Shown: in pieces, positions 42,509-51,372 of the stretch | Layout: each line of letters opens with the position of its first letter | How positions within the stretch are numbered: the stretch's first letter is position 1 | From: Bacillota bacterium | Lineage (GTDB): Bacteria; Bacillota; Clostridia; Monoglobales; Firm-18 | Reading direction: 5' to 3' | NCBI GenBank assembly: GCA_023228885.1 | Contig: JALOAJ010000012.1 | Coordinates: 1-64,000, forward strand | Length of the DNA stretch: 64,000 nucleotides | Notes under the pieces: generated by a model | What the model saw: the letters and a program-made list of their open reading frames with translations, nothing else | Told to the model about the DNA's origin: nothing | The model's database searches: none | Made by a program: the position numbers and the translations under genes

Positions 42509-43483
42509 ATGGATAGAATTGAATTATCGCTTGTTGAATACAAAAGCTGGTGTGAAAAGCTGGGTATTTTAACGGTATCCGACATTAACAGGATATTGAA
42601 GGAAGGAAAGGCAAGTTGGCTTATAAATATAAGCGAGATTTGGCACGAACAAAATATTTCTGAAATTGCACGGGAAATTAAAAGGGATGTGGCAAGAAAA
42701 AAGATTATTTTAATAAGCGGTCCGTCATCCTCCGGCAAAACATCCTTTGCCGGAAGATTGCAGTTGCACCTTAAAGTGCTTGGCATCAATGCTGTTTCCA
42801 TTTCGCTTGACAATTATTACAAGGATATAGACGATATGCCGCTTAACAGCTATGGGAAACCGGATTTTGAAGCGTTGGAATCTATTGATTACATCAGGTT
42901 TAACGAAAACATTGAGCATTTAATCGATGGGCATAAAGTTTTGGTGCCGATTTATGATTTTAGCGATAAATCCGGCAAAGAAGTGCCCCTCAAACTTGAG
43001 GCAGACGATGTTATTATCGTGGAAGGGATACATGGGTTAAACGAAAACCTTACTGCCAATATTTCAAATGATAAAAAATATAAAATATACTGCTCGGCGC
43101 TTACTGCACTTTCAAAAGACGACAACACAAGAATAAAATCACGCACCAATCGCCTTATAAGGCGGCTTATACGCGACTATTATTTCAGAAATTCGCACTA
43201 TAAGTTCACCTTTGAGCTGTGGCCGCATGTGGAGGAGGGCGCGCAAAAGTATATATTCCCTTATACAAACAGCGCTGACGTTATTTTTAATTCGTCTCTT
43301 TTATACGAGCTTGCCGTTTATAAAAGCCATTTAAACGAAATATTTAAAGATGCGGAAAATAAAAATGATGAAATAAATGAGCTTTTAGGGCTTGTAAACA
43401 GCTTTGACGATATTGATGATAAAATGACGCCCCGAACATCAATTATACGCGAGTTTGTCGGTGGCAGCACTTTGGGTTTGTAA
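42509..43483 (+). CDS. uridine-kinase-like nucleoside kinase, short form
   Basis: This 324-residue protein has a P-loop GPSSSGKTS (near residue 72), the substrate segment SLDNYYKD and the acidic VEGIHGLNE, as in uridine kinase and phosphoribulokinase folds. It would phosphorylate a nucleoside. Many Clostridia relatives are about 550 residues and carry an N-terminal TGS/threonyl-tRNA-synthetase-like region; only the short stretch (residues 1-60) before the kinase domain is kept here. The ATG follows GGAGGAAG, so this looks like a true start rather than a truncation. Confidence 0.8.
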   Translation: MDRIELSLVEYKSWCEKLGILTVSDINRILKEGKASWLINISEIWHEQNISEIAREIKRDVARKKIILISGPSSSGKTSFAGRLQLHLKVLGINAVSISLDNYYKDIDDMPLNSYGKPDFEALESIDYIRFNENIEHLIDGHKVLVPIYDFSDKSGKEVPLKLEADDVIIVEGIHGLNENLTANISNDKKYKIYCSALTALSKDDNTRIKSRTNRLIRRLIRDYYFRNSHYKFTFELWPHVEEGAQKYIFPYTNSADVIFNSSLLYELAVYKSHLNEIFKDAENKNDEINELLGLVNSFDDIDDKMTPRTSIIREFVGGSTLGL

Positions 43484-43553
43484 ATTTTATTTTAAAAACT
43501 GCTGGAACCTTTTTGGATTTTTAACCGTCAAAAGTGTGAAGGAGGAGGTAATT

Positions 43554-45842
43554 TTGAAAAAAATACTTTCCATATTGCTTTTGGTGTTTATTGTTTTACC
43601 GATGTCGGCAAGCCCGAGCATTGCGCAGCCAAGCCTTGACAACGCTGTTGTGTTGTATGTGGACAGCAACGCCGCACTTAGTAAAAACGAGCAAATTCAA
43701 ATTGATACAGACGGTAATGTAACCCCTGTTGTTGAAAATGCAAGGGTTTTAGTGCCTGCTCGATTTATAGCGGAGCGCTTTGGTTTTACAGTCAGCTACA
43801 CCGAGCAGCTTATGCTTGTCAGCATTGTCAGCAGCGATAAAAACATATCGTATGTCATCGGCAGTAATGTGATGACTGTAAACGGCACGGAACAACTGAT
43901 TGACCCTGAAAACTATAATGTTGCGGCAAAGACCGCAGGCGGCAGAACACTAATTCCTGTTCGAAGTTTTGCCGAGGCGATAGGAAAACAAGTTTTTTAT
44001 GACGAGGGGCTTATAATTATATCGGATGATGCGCTTGATTATAGCCTTGTTGAAGATAAGTCGATAATTAATGAAATTATTAAAAAGGTTAATGTGCTGC
44101 CCGTTGTGGGAACTGCGGAAAACTTGCAAACCCTTTTGGGGCAAAATGCATATGATATGCGGATTGCTTTGTTTGACGAAGCTGCGGAGATGACAACCGG
44201 AAATGTGGCAACAAGCCAAAAACAAATACAACGAGTCCAGGGAGCCGGCATGGCAAACGCGCCTGCCCATTCGGACACAAATGTGCAGGTTGACGGCGTT
44301 GATGAGGCGGATATTGTCAAAACGGATGGGGATTATTTGTATCATGTCAGCGGTCAAAAGCTGCTTATTACTAAAATTAACCCAATATCGCAAATGAGTG
44401 TGATAAGCGTTATAGAAAAAACGGATGAGGAGTTTTATCCCCTTGAGGTTTTTATCGATAACGACAAACTCATTATTATGGCACGGGTAAATAAACTTGG
44501 TCGTCCATACATTTATGACAGCGCCGATTTAAGCGAAAAAAGCATTATGCCGCCGTACATTGGAAACAGCTTGGTGCAATGCACGGTGTATGATATAAAA
44601 GATAGGTCAAACCCCGTTTTGGAAAGAACGGTAGAGGTGGAGGGCAATTATTTATCATCGCGTAAAATCGATGATGTGGTATATTTGGTTGCAAACAACT
44701 ACATTAACCGGTTTGCCGTGCAATCCGATTTCCCCGTGATGTATCGGGAAAATGGCGCGGAATATAAAATCGGCTATGATGAAATTCGGTATTTTCCGGG
44801 GTTTTCATCGCATCAATACATAACGCTTTTGTCGATAAATGTTTTATTTCCCGATAGTAAGGCGGAAGTGCAAACGCTGCTCGGCGCCGGTGAAAACATA
44901 TATGTTTCAAAGGATAATCTATATGTTGCATCGCAAAAATACGACACGGAGGGCGTTAAAACTGAAATATACAAGTTTAAGCTGACCGACGGCGAAATTA
45001 CATACCTGAAAAAGGCAATGGTAAAGGGTGCAGTTTTAAACCAGTTTTCCATGGATGAATTTGACGGCTATTTTAGAATAGCAACAACATCCTATGAAAA
45101 GACGGAACAAAACAATTTATATATTTTAGACGATGTGCTTTCAATGTGCGGCGAAATTGAAGAAATCGCACCGGGAGAGCGTATTTTTTCAGTGCGGTTT
45201 GTCGGCGAAAAAGGGTATATTGTAACGTTCAAACAAGTTGACCCCTTGTTTGTGCTTGACCTGTCAAACCCATACAGCCCTCAAATTTTGGGGAATTTAA
45301 AAATCCCCGGATACAGCGACTATATTCACCCGATTGACGAGCGCCATTTGATTGGGTTTGGCAAGGACGCAACGGGCGAGGGCTTATATCAGGGTATGAA
45401 AATGGCTTTGTTTGATGTTTCCGATTTTTCAAACCCTGTTCAAAAGTATCAAGAGATAATAGGCGGCAGGGGCACGGAATCCGAGTTGTTGCAAAACCAT
45501 AAGGCGCTGATGTACGCGCCGGAGCTTGAATTGTTTGCCTTCCCCGTTACGGTGCGTGAGGTTATTTTTGAAAATAATCAATACCAAAGCGCTTACGGGC
45601 AGCTTACCTTTAGCGGCGCTTATATTTACAAGTTTGATGTTGAAAACGGCTTTGATTTAAAAGGCAAGATAAGCCATATCACGGCTGATGAAATGAAAAA
45701 GCTTGGCAACTATGTGCCAAGCGATAAGACGATATCAAGGATTATTTATTCGGGTGAAAGCCTTATAACGGTTTCGCAAAACAAGCTTGCGGCTCACTCG
45801 GTGACCGATATAAAACCCCAAAATGAAATTACGCTAAACTAA
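43554..45842 (+). CDS. secreted protein: copper-amine-oxidase-like N-domain plus beta-propeller
   Basis: This protein of about 762 residues begins with a signal peptide (KKILSILLLVFIVLPMSAS in part). Residues ~45-150 match the copper amine oxidase N-terminal-like domain (VLVPARFIAERFGF, LIPVRSFAEAIGK), a cell-surface module in Clostridia that does not make the protein an oxidase. The rest (about 230-755) is the beta-propeller domain of secreted proteins (VDGVDEADIVKTDGDYLYHV). TTG 43554 is chosen because GGAGGAGG precedes it and the signal peptide starts there. The function is unknown; a surface binding or protease-related role is possible. Confidence 0.85.
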   Translation: MKKILSILLLVFIVLPMSASPSIAQPSLDNAVVLYVDSNAALSKNEQIQIDTDGNVTPVVENARVLVPARFIAERFGFTVSYTEQLMLVSIVSSDKNISYVIGSNVMTVNGTEQLIDPENYNVAAKTAGGRTLIPVRSFAEAIGKQVFYDEGLIIISDDALDYSLVEDKSIINEIIKKVNVLPVVGTAENLQTLLGQNAYDMRIALFDEAAEMTTGNVATSQKQIQRVQGAGMANAPAHSDTNVQVDGVDEADIVKTDGDYLYHVSGQKLLITKINPISQMSVISVIEKTDEEFYPLEVFIDNDKLIIMARVNKLGRPYIYDSADLSEKSIMPPYIGNSLVQCTVYDIKDRSNPVLERTVEVEGNYLSSRKIDDVVYLVANNYINRFAVQSDFPVMYRENGAEYKIGYDEIRYFPGFSSHQYITLLSINVLFPDSKAEVQTLLGAGENIYVSKDNLYVASQKYDTEGVKTEIYKFKLTDGEITYLKKAMVKGAVLNQFSMDEFDGYFRIATTSYEKTEQNNLYILDDVLSMCGEIEEIAPGERIFSVRFVGEKGYIVTFKQVDPLFVLDLSNPYSPQILGNLKIPGYSDYIHPIDERHLIGFGKDATGEGLYQGMKMALFDVSDFSNPVQKYQEIIGGRGTESELLQNHKALMYAPELELFAFPVTVREVIFENNQYQSAYGQLTFSGAYIYKFDVENGFDLKGKISHITADEMKKLGNYVPSDKTISRIIYSGESLITVSQNKLAAHSVTDIKPQNEITLN

Positions 45843-45847
45843 GGCGC

Positions 45848-46702
45848 CTAAAGCATGGATATATAATTTTTAAGATTTGCAAGGCTGATGGAGATGCCTT
45901 TAGCCGCATCTTCCATCCCTTCAAATTCTATTGCCACATAACCGTTATATCCCGCTTTTTTAACTGCTTTTAGGCAATGCAAAACAGGCACATCGCCATG
46001 ACCTATAATTGCTCCCCTTAAATAATTGCCGTTTCTGGAGGTGAAAAAGCCCTCCCCGGGGTTTGGCAGCATAGCAGATTTTACATGAAAGTCTTTTGCA
46101 TGAAGGTATACAACATATGGTGAAATTCGGCTGAAAGCTTTTTCGGGGGCTTCATCGGCGCATAAAAAGTTTCCCATGTCTGCCAAAATACCAAAGTTCG
46201 GGTGGTCTACTGCATTAAAAAGCAACTCCATTCGTTCGCTGTCTTGGCAGAAAAAGCCATGGTTTTCTACCGTCGTTTTAATTCCCTTTGCTTTGGCATA
46301 TTGCGTAATCTCACGACAGGCGTCCGCCAATATGTTTACTACCTTGCTAAAAGGCCTGCCATCCCCTATTGTGGCATCGTGCCGAATTAGGTTTGCGCCT
46401 AATATTTCCGCATAATCTATCATTGCTTTTATTTTTGACTTTTCTTCTTCTATATTCCTGTTGCTGCCGTTTAGAAAATCCGCACCAAAGGTTAAACATG
46501 ATATAGGAAGGCTTAGCTTGTCACATTCGCTTTTTAACTTTTTCGCATATTCCGCTTTTGTTACATCGGCAGGCGGTAAGATATCGACAAATTCAATTGC
46601 GTCAAAACCCATTTCCTTTGCTTTGGCAATGCAGTCTAACTGCGTCATGGAGCCATCGTCTAAATATTGCTTAAAACTATAAGAGCTTATTGATATTTTC
46701 AT
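45848..46702 (-). CDS. sugar phosphate isomerase/epimerase (TIM barrel)
   Basis: This 284-residue xylose-isomerase-like TIM-barrel protein has acidic and His metal-ligand candidates in TTVENHGFF, LADMGNFL, HAKDFHVK and AIEFEG. It is the last gene of a minus-strand operon with a Gfo/Idh/MocA dehydrogenase and a second isomerase. Such sets often handle inositol-like or 3-keto-sugars, but the substrate cannot be told from sequence. It converges with the propeller gene, with only 5 bp between the stop codons. Confidence 0.85.
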   Translation of the reverse strand: MKISISSYSFKQYLDDGSMTQLDCIAKAKEMGFDAIEFVDILPPADVTKAEYAKKLKSECDKLSLPISCLTFGADFLNGSNRNIEEEKSKIKAMIDYAEILGANLIRHDATIGDGRPFSKVVNILADACREITQYAKAKGIKTTVENHGFFCQDSERMELLFNAVDHPNFGILADMGNFLCADEAPEKAFSRISPYVVYLHAKDFHVKSAMLPNPGEGFFTSRNGNYLRGAIIGHGDVPVLHCLKAVKKAGYNGYVAIEFEGMEDAAKGISISLANLKNYISML

Positions 46703-46704
46703 GA

Positions 46705-47772
46705 TTAACCCTCCAACACTACTTCATGCCCGCTTTTTGCGGACTTGTAAACAGCATCTAAAATTTTCATTATATCAACCCCATCTTCAATTGGGGATTT
46801 GCATATTGTATTGTCAGTCATGCATGATATAAAATGGTCTATTTCCGCTTGAAAGGCCCCTTCAAGGTCTGCTATTGAATCAACATCCAAAGCGATGTCC
46901 GTCATGTAGTCGTTCATCTCGGTGTAAAGCTTGAGAGTTGAATCTAATTTTGCTCCGCCTTTTGTTCCGAACAATTCCATTTCGCCCTTAGCTTCCTTTG
47001 TATGCAAGCTAAAGCTTGTTTCAATGTGTAAAACTGCTCCATTGTCAAACCGTATCATTGCAGATGCCAAATCCTCCACATCACATATGTCGTTGTCGGT
47101 TGCGCTTGCCGATTTATATATTTTCTTGCCTTTTATATTATTGCGATTTCCTAACTTATCAAAGGTGGCGCCGTAAACGGAAACAGCTTTCGGGTTTCCA
47201 ATAACATATTTTATTAAATCGATAAAATGAACACCCAAATCAATCAGCGGACCGCCGCCGGATAAAGATTTGTTCCCAAACCATCCCCCGGGGTTTCCGA
47301 TTTTTCTTAAATATACAGCTTTTGCATAATAAATATCACCTAAAAAATCTTGGTCAATAAACTTTTTTAAAGCCTCGCAATCGTTTCCATACCGCTTAAC
47401 AAAACCAATCATTAGCAGTTTATTATTTTTATCGGCAGCTTTTTTCATTTCAATTGCTTCGTCAACAGACATGGCGGTAGGCTTTTCACACAACACATTT
47501 TTCCCCGCGTTTAACGCTGCAATTGTGCAGGGCGCATGTTGTTCGTTCCATGTGCAAATGCTGACAGCATCCAATTCGGGCAGCTCAAGCATCTTTTTAT
47601 AATCGGTAAAAACATGGGCTACATTATATAGCTTTGCTTTTTCCCGCGCTCTGTCGCCTATTATATCGCAAAAGGCATAAAGTTCCGCTTTCGGGTTGTT
47701 TAAATAGCTATTGATATGTAAGTCGGATATGCTCCCTAACCCTATAATACCTATTTTTAATTTCTTTGACAT
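46705..47772 (-). CDS. Gfo/Idh/MocA-family sugar dehydrogenase
   Basis: This 355-residue NAD(P)-dependent oxidoreductase has the Rossmann motif GIIGLGSISDLH at the N-terminus, the family motif CEKPTAM with its catalytic Lys, and GGPLIDLGVHFIDL with the active-site Asp and His. It would oxidise a hydroxyl on a sugar or cyclitol. It sits between two sugar isomerases (2 and 7 bp away), which suggests a linked pathway: oxidation followed by isomerisation or epimerisation. Confidence 0.92.
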   Translation of the reverse strand: MSKKLKIGIIGLGSISDLHINSYLNNPKAELYAFCDIIGDRAREKAKLYNVAHVFTDYKKMLELPELDAVSICTWNEQHAPCTIAALNAGKNVLCEKPTAMSVDEAIEMKKAADKNNKLLMIGFVKRYGNDCEALKKFIDQDFLGDIYYAKAVYLRKIGNPGGWFGNKSLSGGGPLIDLGVHFIDLIKYVIGNPKAVSVYGATFDKLGNRNNIKGKKIYKSASATDNDICDVEDLASAMIRFDNGAVLHIETSFSLHTKEAKGEMELFGTKGGAKLDSTLKLYTEMNDYMTDIALDVDSIADLEGAFQAEIDHFISCMTDNTICKSPIEDGVDIMKILDAVYKSAKSGHEVVLEG

Positions 47773-47779
47773 AATTTTA

Positions 47780-48625
47780 TTATCCCTCCAATTTATTTTT
47801 AAGGAATTTTACTGCATGTTTAACATCATTGACCGGGTTTTCTCCCACCTCACGCTCAATTGTTAAAAAACCCTTGTATCCAACATCGTCAAGTGCGCTA
47901 AGATATGCGTCAAAATCCACATCCCCTTCGCCCAGCGGTAATTCTATAAATGAGGTATCGGACTTTATCTTTTCTTCAACAACGCCATAAACAATTTCCG
48001 GGTCTTTTGCAAATAGGCGTCTGCCGTCTTTTGCATGGGTATGAACAATATAATCTTTCAAGGTATAAACGCCTTTAACAGGGTCGTCCCCTGTAACCAT
48101 AACAAAGTTTGCAGGGTCATAATTTACTGCAACGCCTTTTGAATTTAGCCCATCTAAAAACTCCTTTAAAATTGCCGCAGTTTCGGGACCTGTTTCAATT
48201 GCAAAATGCGCTTTGATTTCATCTGCATAGCGACTGAGTTCAAAACAGGCTTCCTGCATTATCTGATAACGCTCATGGTTCGGATTTGCAGGTATAACGC
48301 CTATATGAGTGGTTACAATATCCGTTTCAAGGTCTTTCGCCAAGTCCAAAATTCTTTTAGACTGCTCAATTCGCAGCGAATTTTCGTTTTTATCGGTAAA
48401 ACCATGCCCTAAATCGCCGCACAGCGCTGAAAATACAAGACCATGTGATTTGGTAAAGTCTAAAAGCTCTTTTCGTTTTTGAGGTGAAAGGTTTTCCGGC
48501 GTGTTTTCTCCTTTGGTGGCATACATTTGAATTCCGCTTACCCCTATTTCGTAAGCTTTGGAAATTGATTCTTTTGTGTTGAGCCTAAACGATTCAAGAA
48601 TAACGCCTATTGGGAATTGATGCAT
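47780..48625 (-). CDS. sugar phosphate isomerase/epimerase (TIM barrel)
   Basis: This 281-residue TIM-barrel protein is the first gene of the minus-strand sugar operon. It has AIETGPETA, VNYDPANFV, HTHAKDGR and TIEREVG, which supply Glu, Asp and His metal-ligand candidates. It differs clearly from the last gene of the operon, so the two probably act at different steps. The start codon follows AAGGAG on the minus strand. An AraC regulator is divergent from it. Confidence 0.86.
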   Translation of the reverse strand: MHQFPIGVILESFRLNTKESISKAYEIGVSGIQMYATKGENTPENLSPQKRKELLDFTKSHGLVFSALCGDLGHGFTDKNENSLRIEQSKRILDLAKDLETDIVTTHIGVIPANPNHERYQIMQEACFELSRYADEIKAHFAIETGPETAAILKEFLDGLNSKGVAVNYDPANFVMVTGDDPVKGVYTLKDYIVHTHAKDGRRLFAKDPEIVYGVVEEKIKSDTSFIELPLGEGDVDFDAYLSALDDVGYKGFLTIEREVGENPVNDVKHAVKFLKNKLEG

Positions 48626-48762
48626 AAAAACCCACTCCTTGCTTAATTAAATTTTTTTATCATTGATTTTCCTCTATATTTATTATATAATTAATTAAAG
48701 CTTAAGTATAGGAATTATATTGACCCATAATAACACTATTTTGCCAAAGGGGCTTGATTGAT

Positions 48763-49581
48763 ATGATAACCTCGTTTTATGAACCGCATATCCACCCTGA
48801 CCCGGATTTTCCCATCATTTTTCATTTAGATAAAATTTGCGGCGACAACCCGTCTTTTCTCACTCACTGCCATGAAAATATAGAGGTTTTGTATGTTGTT
48901 GACGGTAAAATAACGGTTTGCTCGGACCTCGAAAGAATAAATGCCCTAAAGGGTGAAATGGTTGTTATAAATCCTAATTGCATACATAACATTAAAACCG
49001 ATAAAGGAAAAACAGCTTCCTATTATTGCTTGATTGTTGATGCGGAGCTTTGTAACGAATTTGGGATTGATGTTGTGAAGATGTCATTTAAAACTAAGTT
49101 AAAAGATGATGAGGCGCTGAAAAGGTATGCCAAAATAAAAAACGAAATGGAACAACGGGGAGTTCTGTATAAAGCAGCCGTAAAGACCGCCTCGGTTGAC
49201 TTTATGATATATCTTTGCCGGCATTACCTACTGGGTAAATCACAAATGGCAGGTCAAGGAACTAATATAAAAATCGATGCGGCAAAAAAAGCAATTAAGT
49301 ATATGGAGGAAAATTACTGCAAAAACATTTCAACCGATTGTATTGCAAAAAATGCAGGCTTTAGCAAATCATATTTTTGCCGCATGTTTAAAGAAACTAC
49401 CGGATATACAGTAATATCATACTTAAATTATTTACGCTGCACAAACGCTAAAAGGCTGTTTAGCACAGGTCGATATTTGATTAGCGAAGCGGCGTTTTTA
49501 AGCGGATTTAATAATTTTTCTTATTTCTCAAAAACTTATCGACGGTATATGGGACGCCTTCTATCGGAAAACGGCGGCTAA
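48763..49581 (+). CDS. AraC-family transcription regulator with cupin sensor
   Basis: This protein of about 272 residues has an N-terminal cupin-like domain (HCHENIEVLYVVDGKI, GEMVVINPNCIHN) and two C-terminal helix-turn-helix motifs (IAKNAGFSKSYFCRMFKETTG, ISEAAFLSGFNNFSYFSKTYRR, given in part). It is divergent from the sugar operon and probably activates it in response to a sugar or derivative. I chose ATG 48763, with AAAGGGG about 10 bases upstream; TTG 48754 is too close to that site. The 137-bp gap is AT-rich and has several short palindromes. Confidence 0.88.
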   Translation: MITSFYEPHIHPDPDFPIIFHLDKICGDNPSFLTHCHENIEVLYVVDGKITVCSDLERINALKGEMVVINPNCIHNIKTDKGKTASYYCLIVDAELCNEFGIDVVKMSFKTKLKDDEALKRYAKIKNEMEQRGVLYKAAVKTASVDFMIYLCRHYLLGKSQMAGQGTNIKIDAAKKAIKYMEENYCKNISTDCIAKNAGFSKSYFCRMFKETTGYTVISYLNYLRCTNAKRLFSTGRYLISEAAFLSGFNNFSYFSKTYRRYMGRLLSENGG

Positions 49582-49677
49582 GGAGATAAAAAGGCTGACT
49601 TATATGTATAAGACCATTTTGTCAAGTTGCATATGTTACATTAAAAACCATAAAAATATTTATTTTACAAATTTATG

Positions 49678-49706
49678 TTGATAAAAAAATACAATTATGG
49701 TATAAT
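49678..49706 (+). promoter_or_regulatory. sigma-A promoter of the polysaccharide/SLH operon
   Basis: TTGATA (49678-49683) and TATAAT (49701-49706) are 17 bp apart. A TGG just before the -10 gives an extended -10. It drives the gene run starting at 49822, with a leader of about 110 nt. Confidence 0.82.
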
Positions 49707-49821
49707 GAGAAAAATCATTAAAATATTATAATTTTGCTTTTGTTATTGTATAAGCCAAATTACACTTAATTACAAAAACAATTACCAAAAACTTTTAGAA
49801 ATTGAGCGGGGATTTTATAAC

Positions 49822-50625
49822 ATGGCAATTAAAAAACGATGGGCAAAACGAAAAATTAAAAGAGACCAACAAAAGAAAGCCGAATATGTTAAAGCGAACA
49901 GCACGCGGATAATTAATAATACGGATGATTTTGCCACTTTAGAATCATACAGGGCGGCAAGAACTAACATAATGTTTTCTCTCCCCGATGAAAAGGCTTG
50001 TAAAAAGCTAATAATCACAAGCGCAATGCAAGGAGACGGCAAAACCACAGTAGCTATTAACTTAGCTTTAATATTTGCTAAAACAAACCTAAAGGTTTTG
50101 CTAATAGATGCAGATTTAAGGCTGCCTATGGTACATACATATTTGAATGTAAAAAACGGTTTCGGGCTTAGCGATGTTTTAGTGGGTCGGGCTGATGTTA
50201 AAGATGCAATTGTGCAAACTTCAGGGGTTGACATAATAACAGCGGGTCACATTCCGCAAAATCCTGCCGAGCTTTTGGCGTCTGATGCAATGACGACTTT
50301 GGTAAATGAACTTTCGGTTAATTATGATTATATTTTCATTGATACGCCGCCGGTTGGGATTTTGGTAGATGCGATGGAAATTTTAAAGCCGGCATCGGGC
50401 GTTATATTGGTTGTACGGCAAAAGAACACATTACACAGGGCTGTACATTCAGCAATTGTTGCGCTGGAATTTGCAAAAGCTAAAATTTGCGGGTTTATTT
50501 TAAACGACTCAGATTTAATTAAATATCATTATAAAAAGCGAAAATACAGTACATATCAATACCATTATAACTATAACTATTATGGAAACCCTAAACAAAA
50601 TATCCGGCAACATCCAGGGGTGTAG
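49822..50625 (+). CDS. CpsD/CapB-type bacterial tyrosine kinase
   Basis: This 267-residue cytoplasmic kinase autophosphorylates on tyrosine and controls export and chain length of surface polysaccharide. It has Walker A QGDGKTT (near 70-76), Walker A' VLLIDADLR, and Walker B FIDTPPVG. The C-terminal tail is tyrosine-rich (YHYKKRKYSTYQYHYNYNYY), as expected for the autophosphorylation cluster. Its membrane activator of the Wzz type is coded five genes downstream rather than next to it. The matching phosphatase follows at once. Confidence 0.93.
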   Translation: MAIKKRWAKRKIKRDQQKKAEYVKANSTRIINNTDDFATLESYRAARTNIMFSLPDEKACKKLIITSAMQGDGKTTVAINLALIFAKTNLKVLLIDADLRLPMVHTYLNVKNGFGLSDVLVGRADVKDAIVQTSGVDIITAGHIPQNPAELLASDAMTTLVNELSVNYDYIFIDTPPVGILVDAMEILKPASGVILVVRQKNTLHRAVHSAIVALEFAKAKICGFILNDSDLIKYHYKKRKYSTYQYHYNYNYYGNPKQNIRQHPGV

Positions 50626-50629
50626 TTAG

Positions 50630-51334
50630 ATGGTTGATTTTCATACCCATGTGCTGCCTTATATTGATGACGGCGCTAAGGATGCCGCAGAGGCAATTAA
50701 AATGCTTCATCTGCTAAAATCACAGGGAGTGTGCACTGTTGCCGCAACTCCCCATTACAACGATAGCGTTATGAGCATTGAAAGGTTTTTAAAGCTTAGG
50801 AATGATTCTTTTTTAAGCTTAGCGCAAGAGATAGGTGCAAAGCCTGAAGGCTTGCCTAAAATCATTTTGGGGGCAGAGGTTTATTTATCGTATGAGGTTA
50901 TAAAAAATAACGATATCGACAAGTTGTGTATAGAAAATACAAAATGTTTGCTGATTGAGATACCTAATGATATGTGGTTTGATTGGGTTTATGACTTTTC
51001 AAAACATCTCATTGATGAAAAGGGCATTAAGCCTATTATCGCTCATTTTGAAAGATATGCATCTTTACATAAAAATGTTGAAAGATTTAAAAAGCTTGGT
51101 GAAATAGGCGCAATTATACAGGTTAACGCAGATTCATTTTTGGATTTTAAAATGAAAACAACCATAAAGAACCTCTTTAAAAACAATATTGTTCATTTAG
51201 TAGGTTCAGACTCGCACAATACCACAAACAGAAAGCCCCGATTGGACGAGGCTGCAAAAAGAATTATCAAGAAATTTGGCGCTGATAAATGGGAAGAATT
51301 ATGTGATAATTCAAAACGGTTGTTGTTAACATAA
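50630..51334 (+). CDS. CpsB/CapC-type tyrosine-protein phosphatase (PHP family)
   Basis: This 234-residue metal-dependent phosphatase removes phosphate from the tyrosine kinase. The PHP motifs are DFHTHVLPYIDDGAKD at the N-terminus, TPHY, IIAHFERY and GSDSHN near the C-terminus, which supply the His and Asp ligands. The ATG is 4 bp after the kinase stop. The kinase-phosphatase pair is a standard control unit of capsule or exopolysaccharide loci. Confidence 0.94.
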   Translation: MVDFHTHVLPYIDDGAKDAAEAIKMLHLLKSQGVCTVAATPHYNDSVMSIERFLKLRNDSFLSLAQEIGAKPEGLPKIILGAEVYLSYEVIKNNDIDKLCIENTKCLLIEIPNDMWFDWVYDFSKHLIDEKGIKPIIAHFERYASLHKNVERFKKLGEIGAIIQVNADSFLDFKMKTTIKNLFKNNIVHLVGSDSHNTTNRKPRLDEAAKRIIKKFGADKWEELCDNSKRLLLT

Positions 51335-51372
51335 TTCACATTGCGGGGATTTTATAATAAGGGGGTTGCTTG

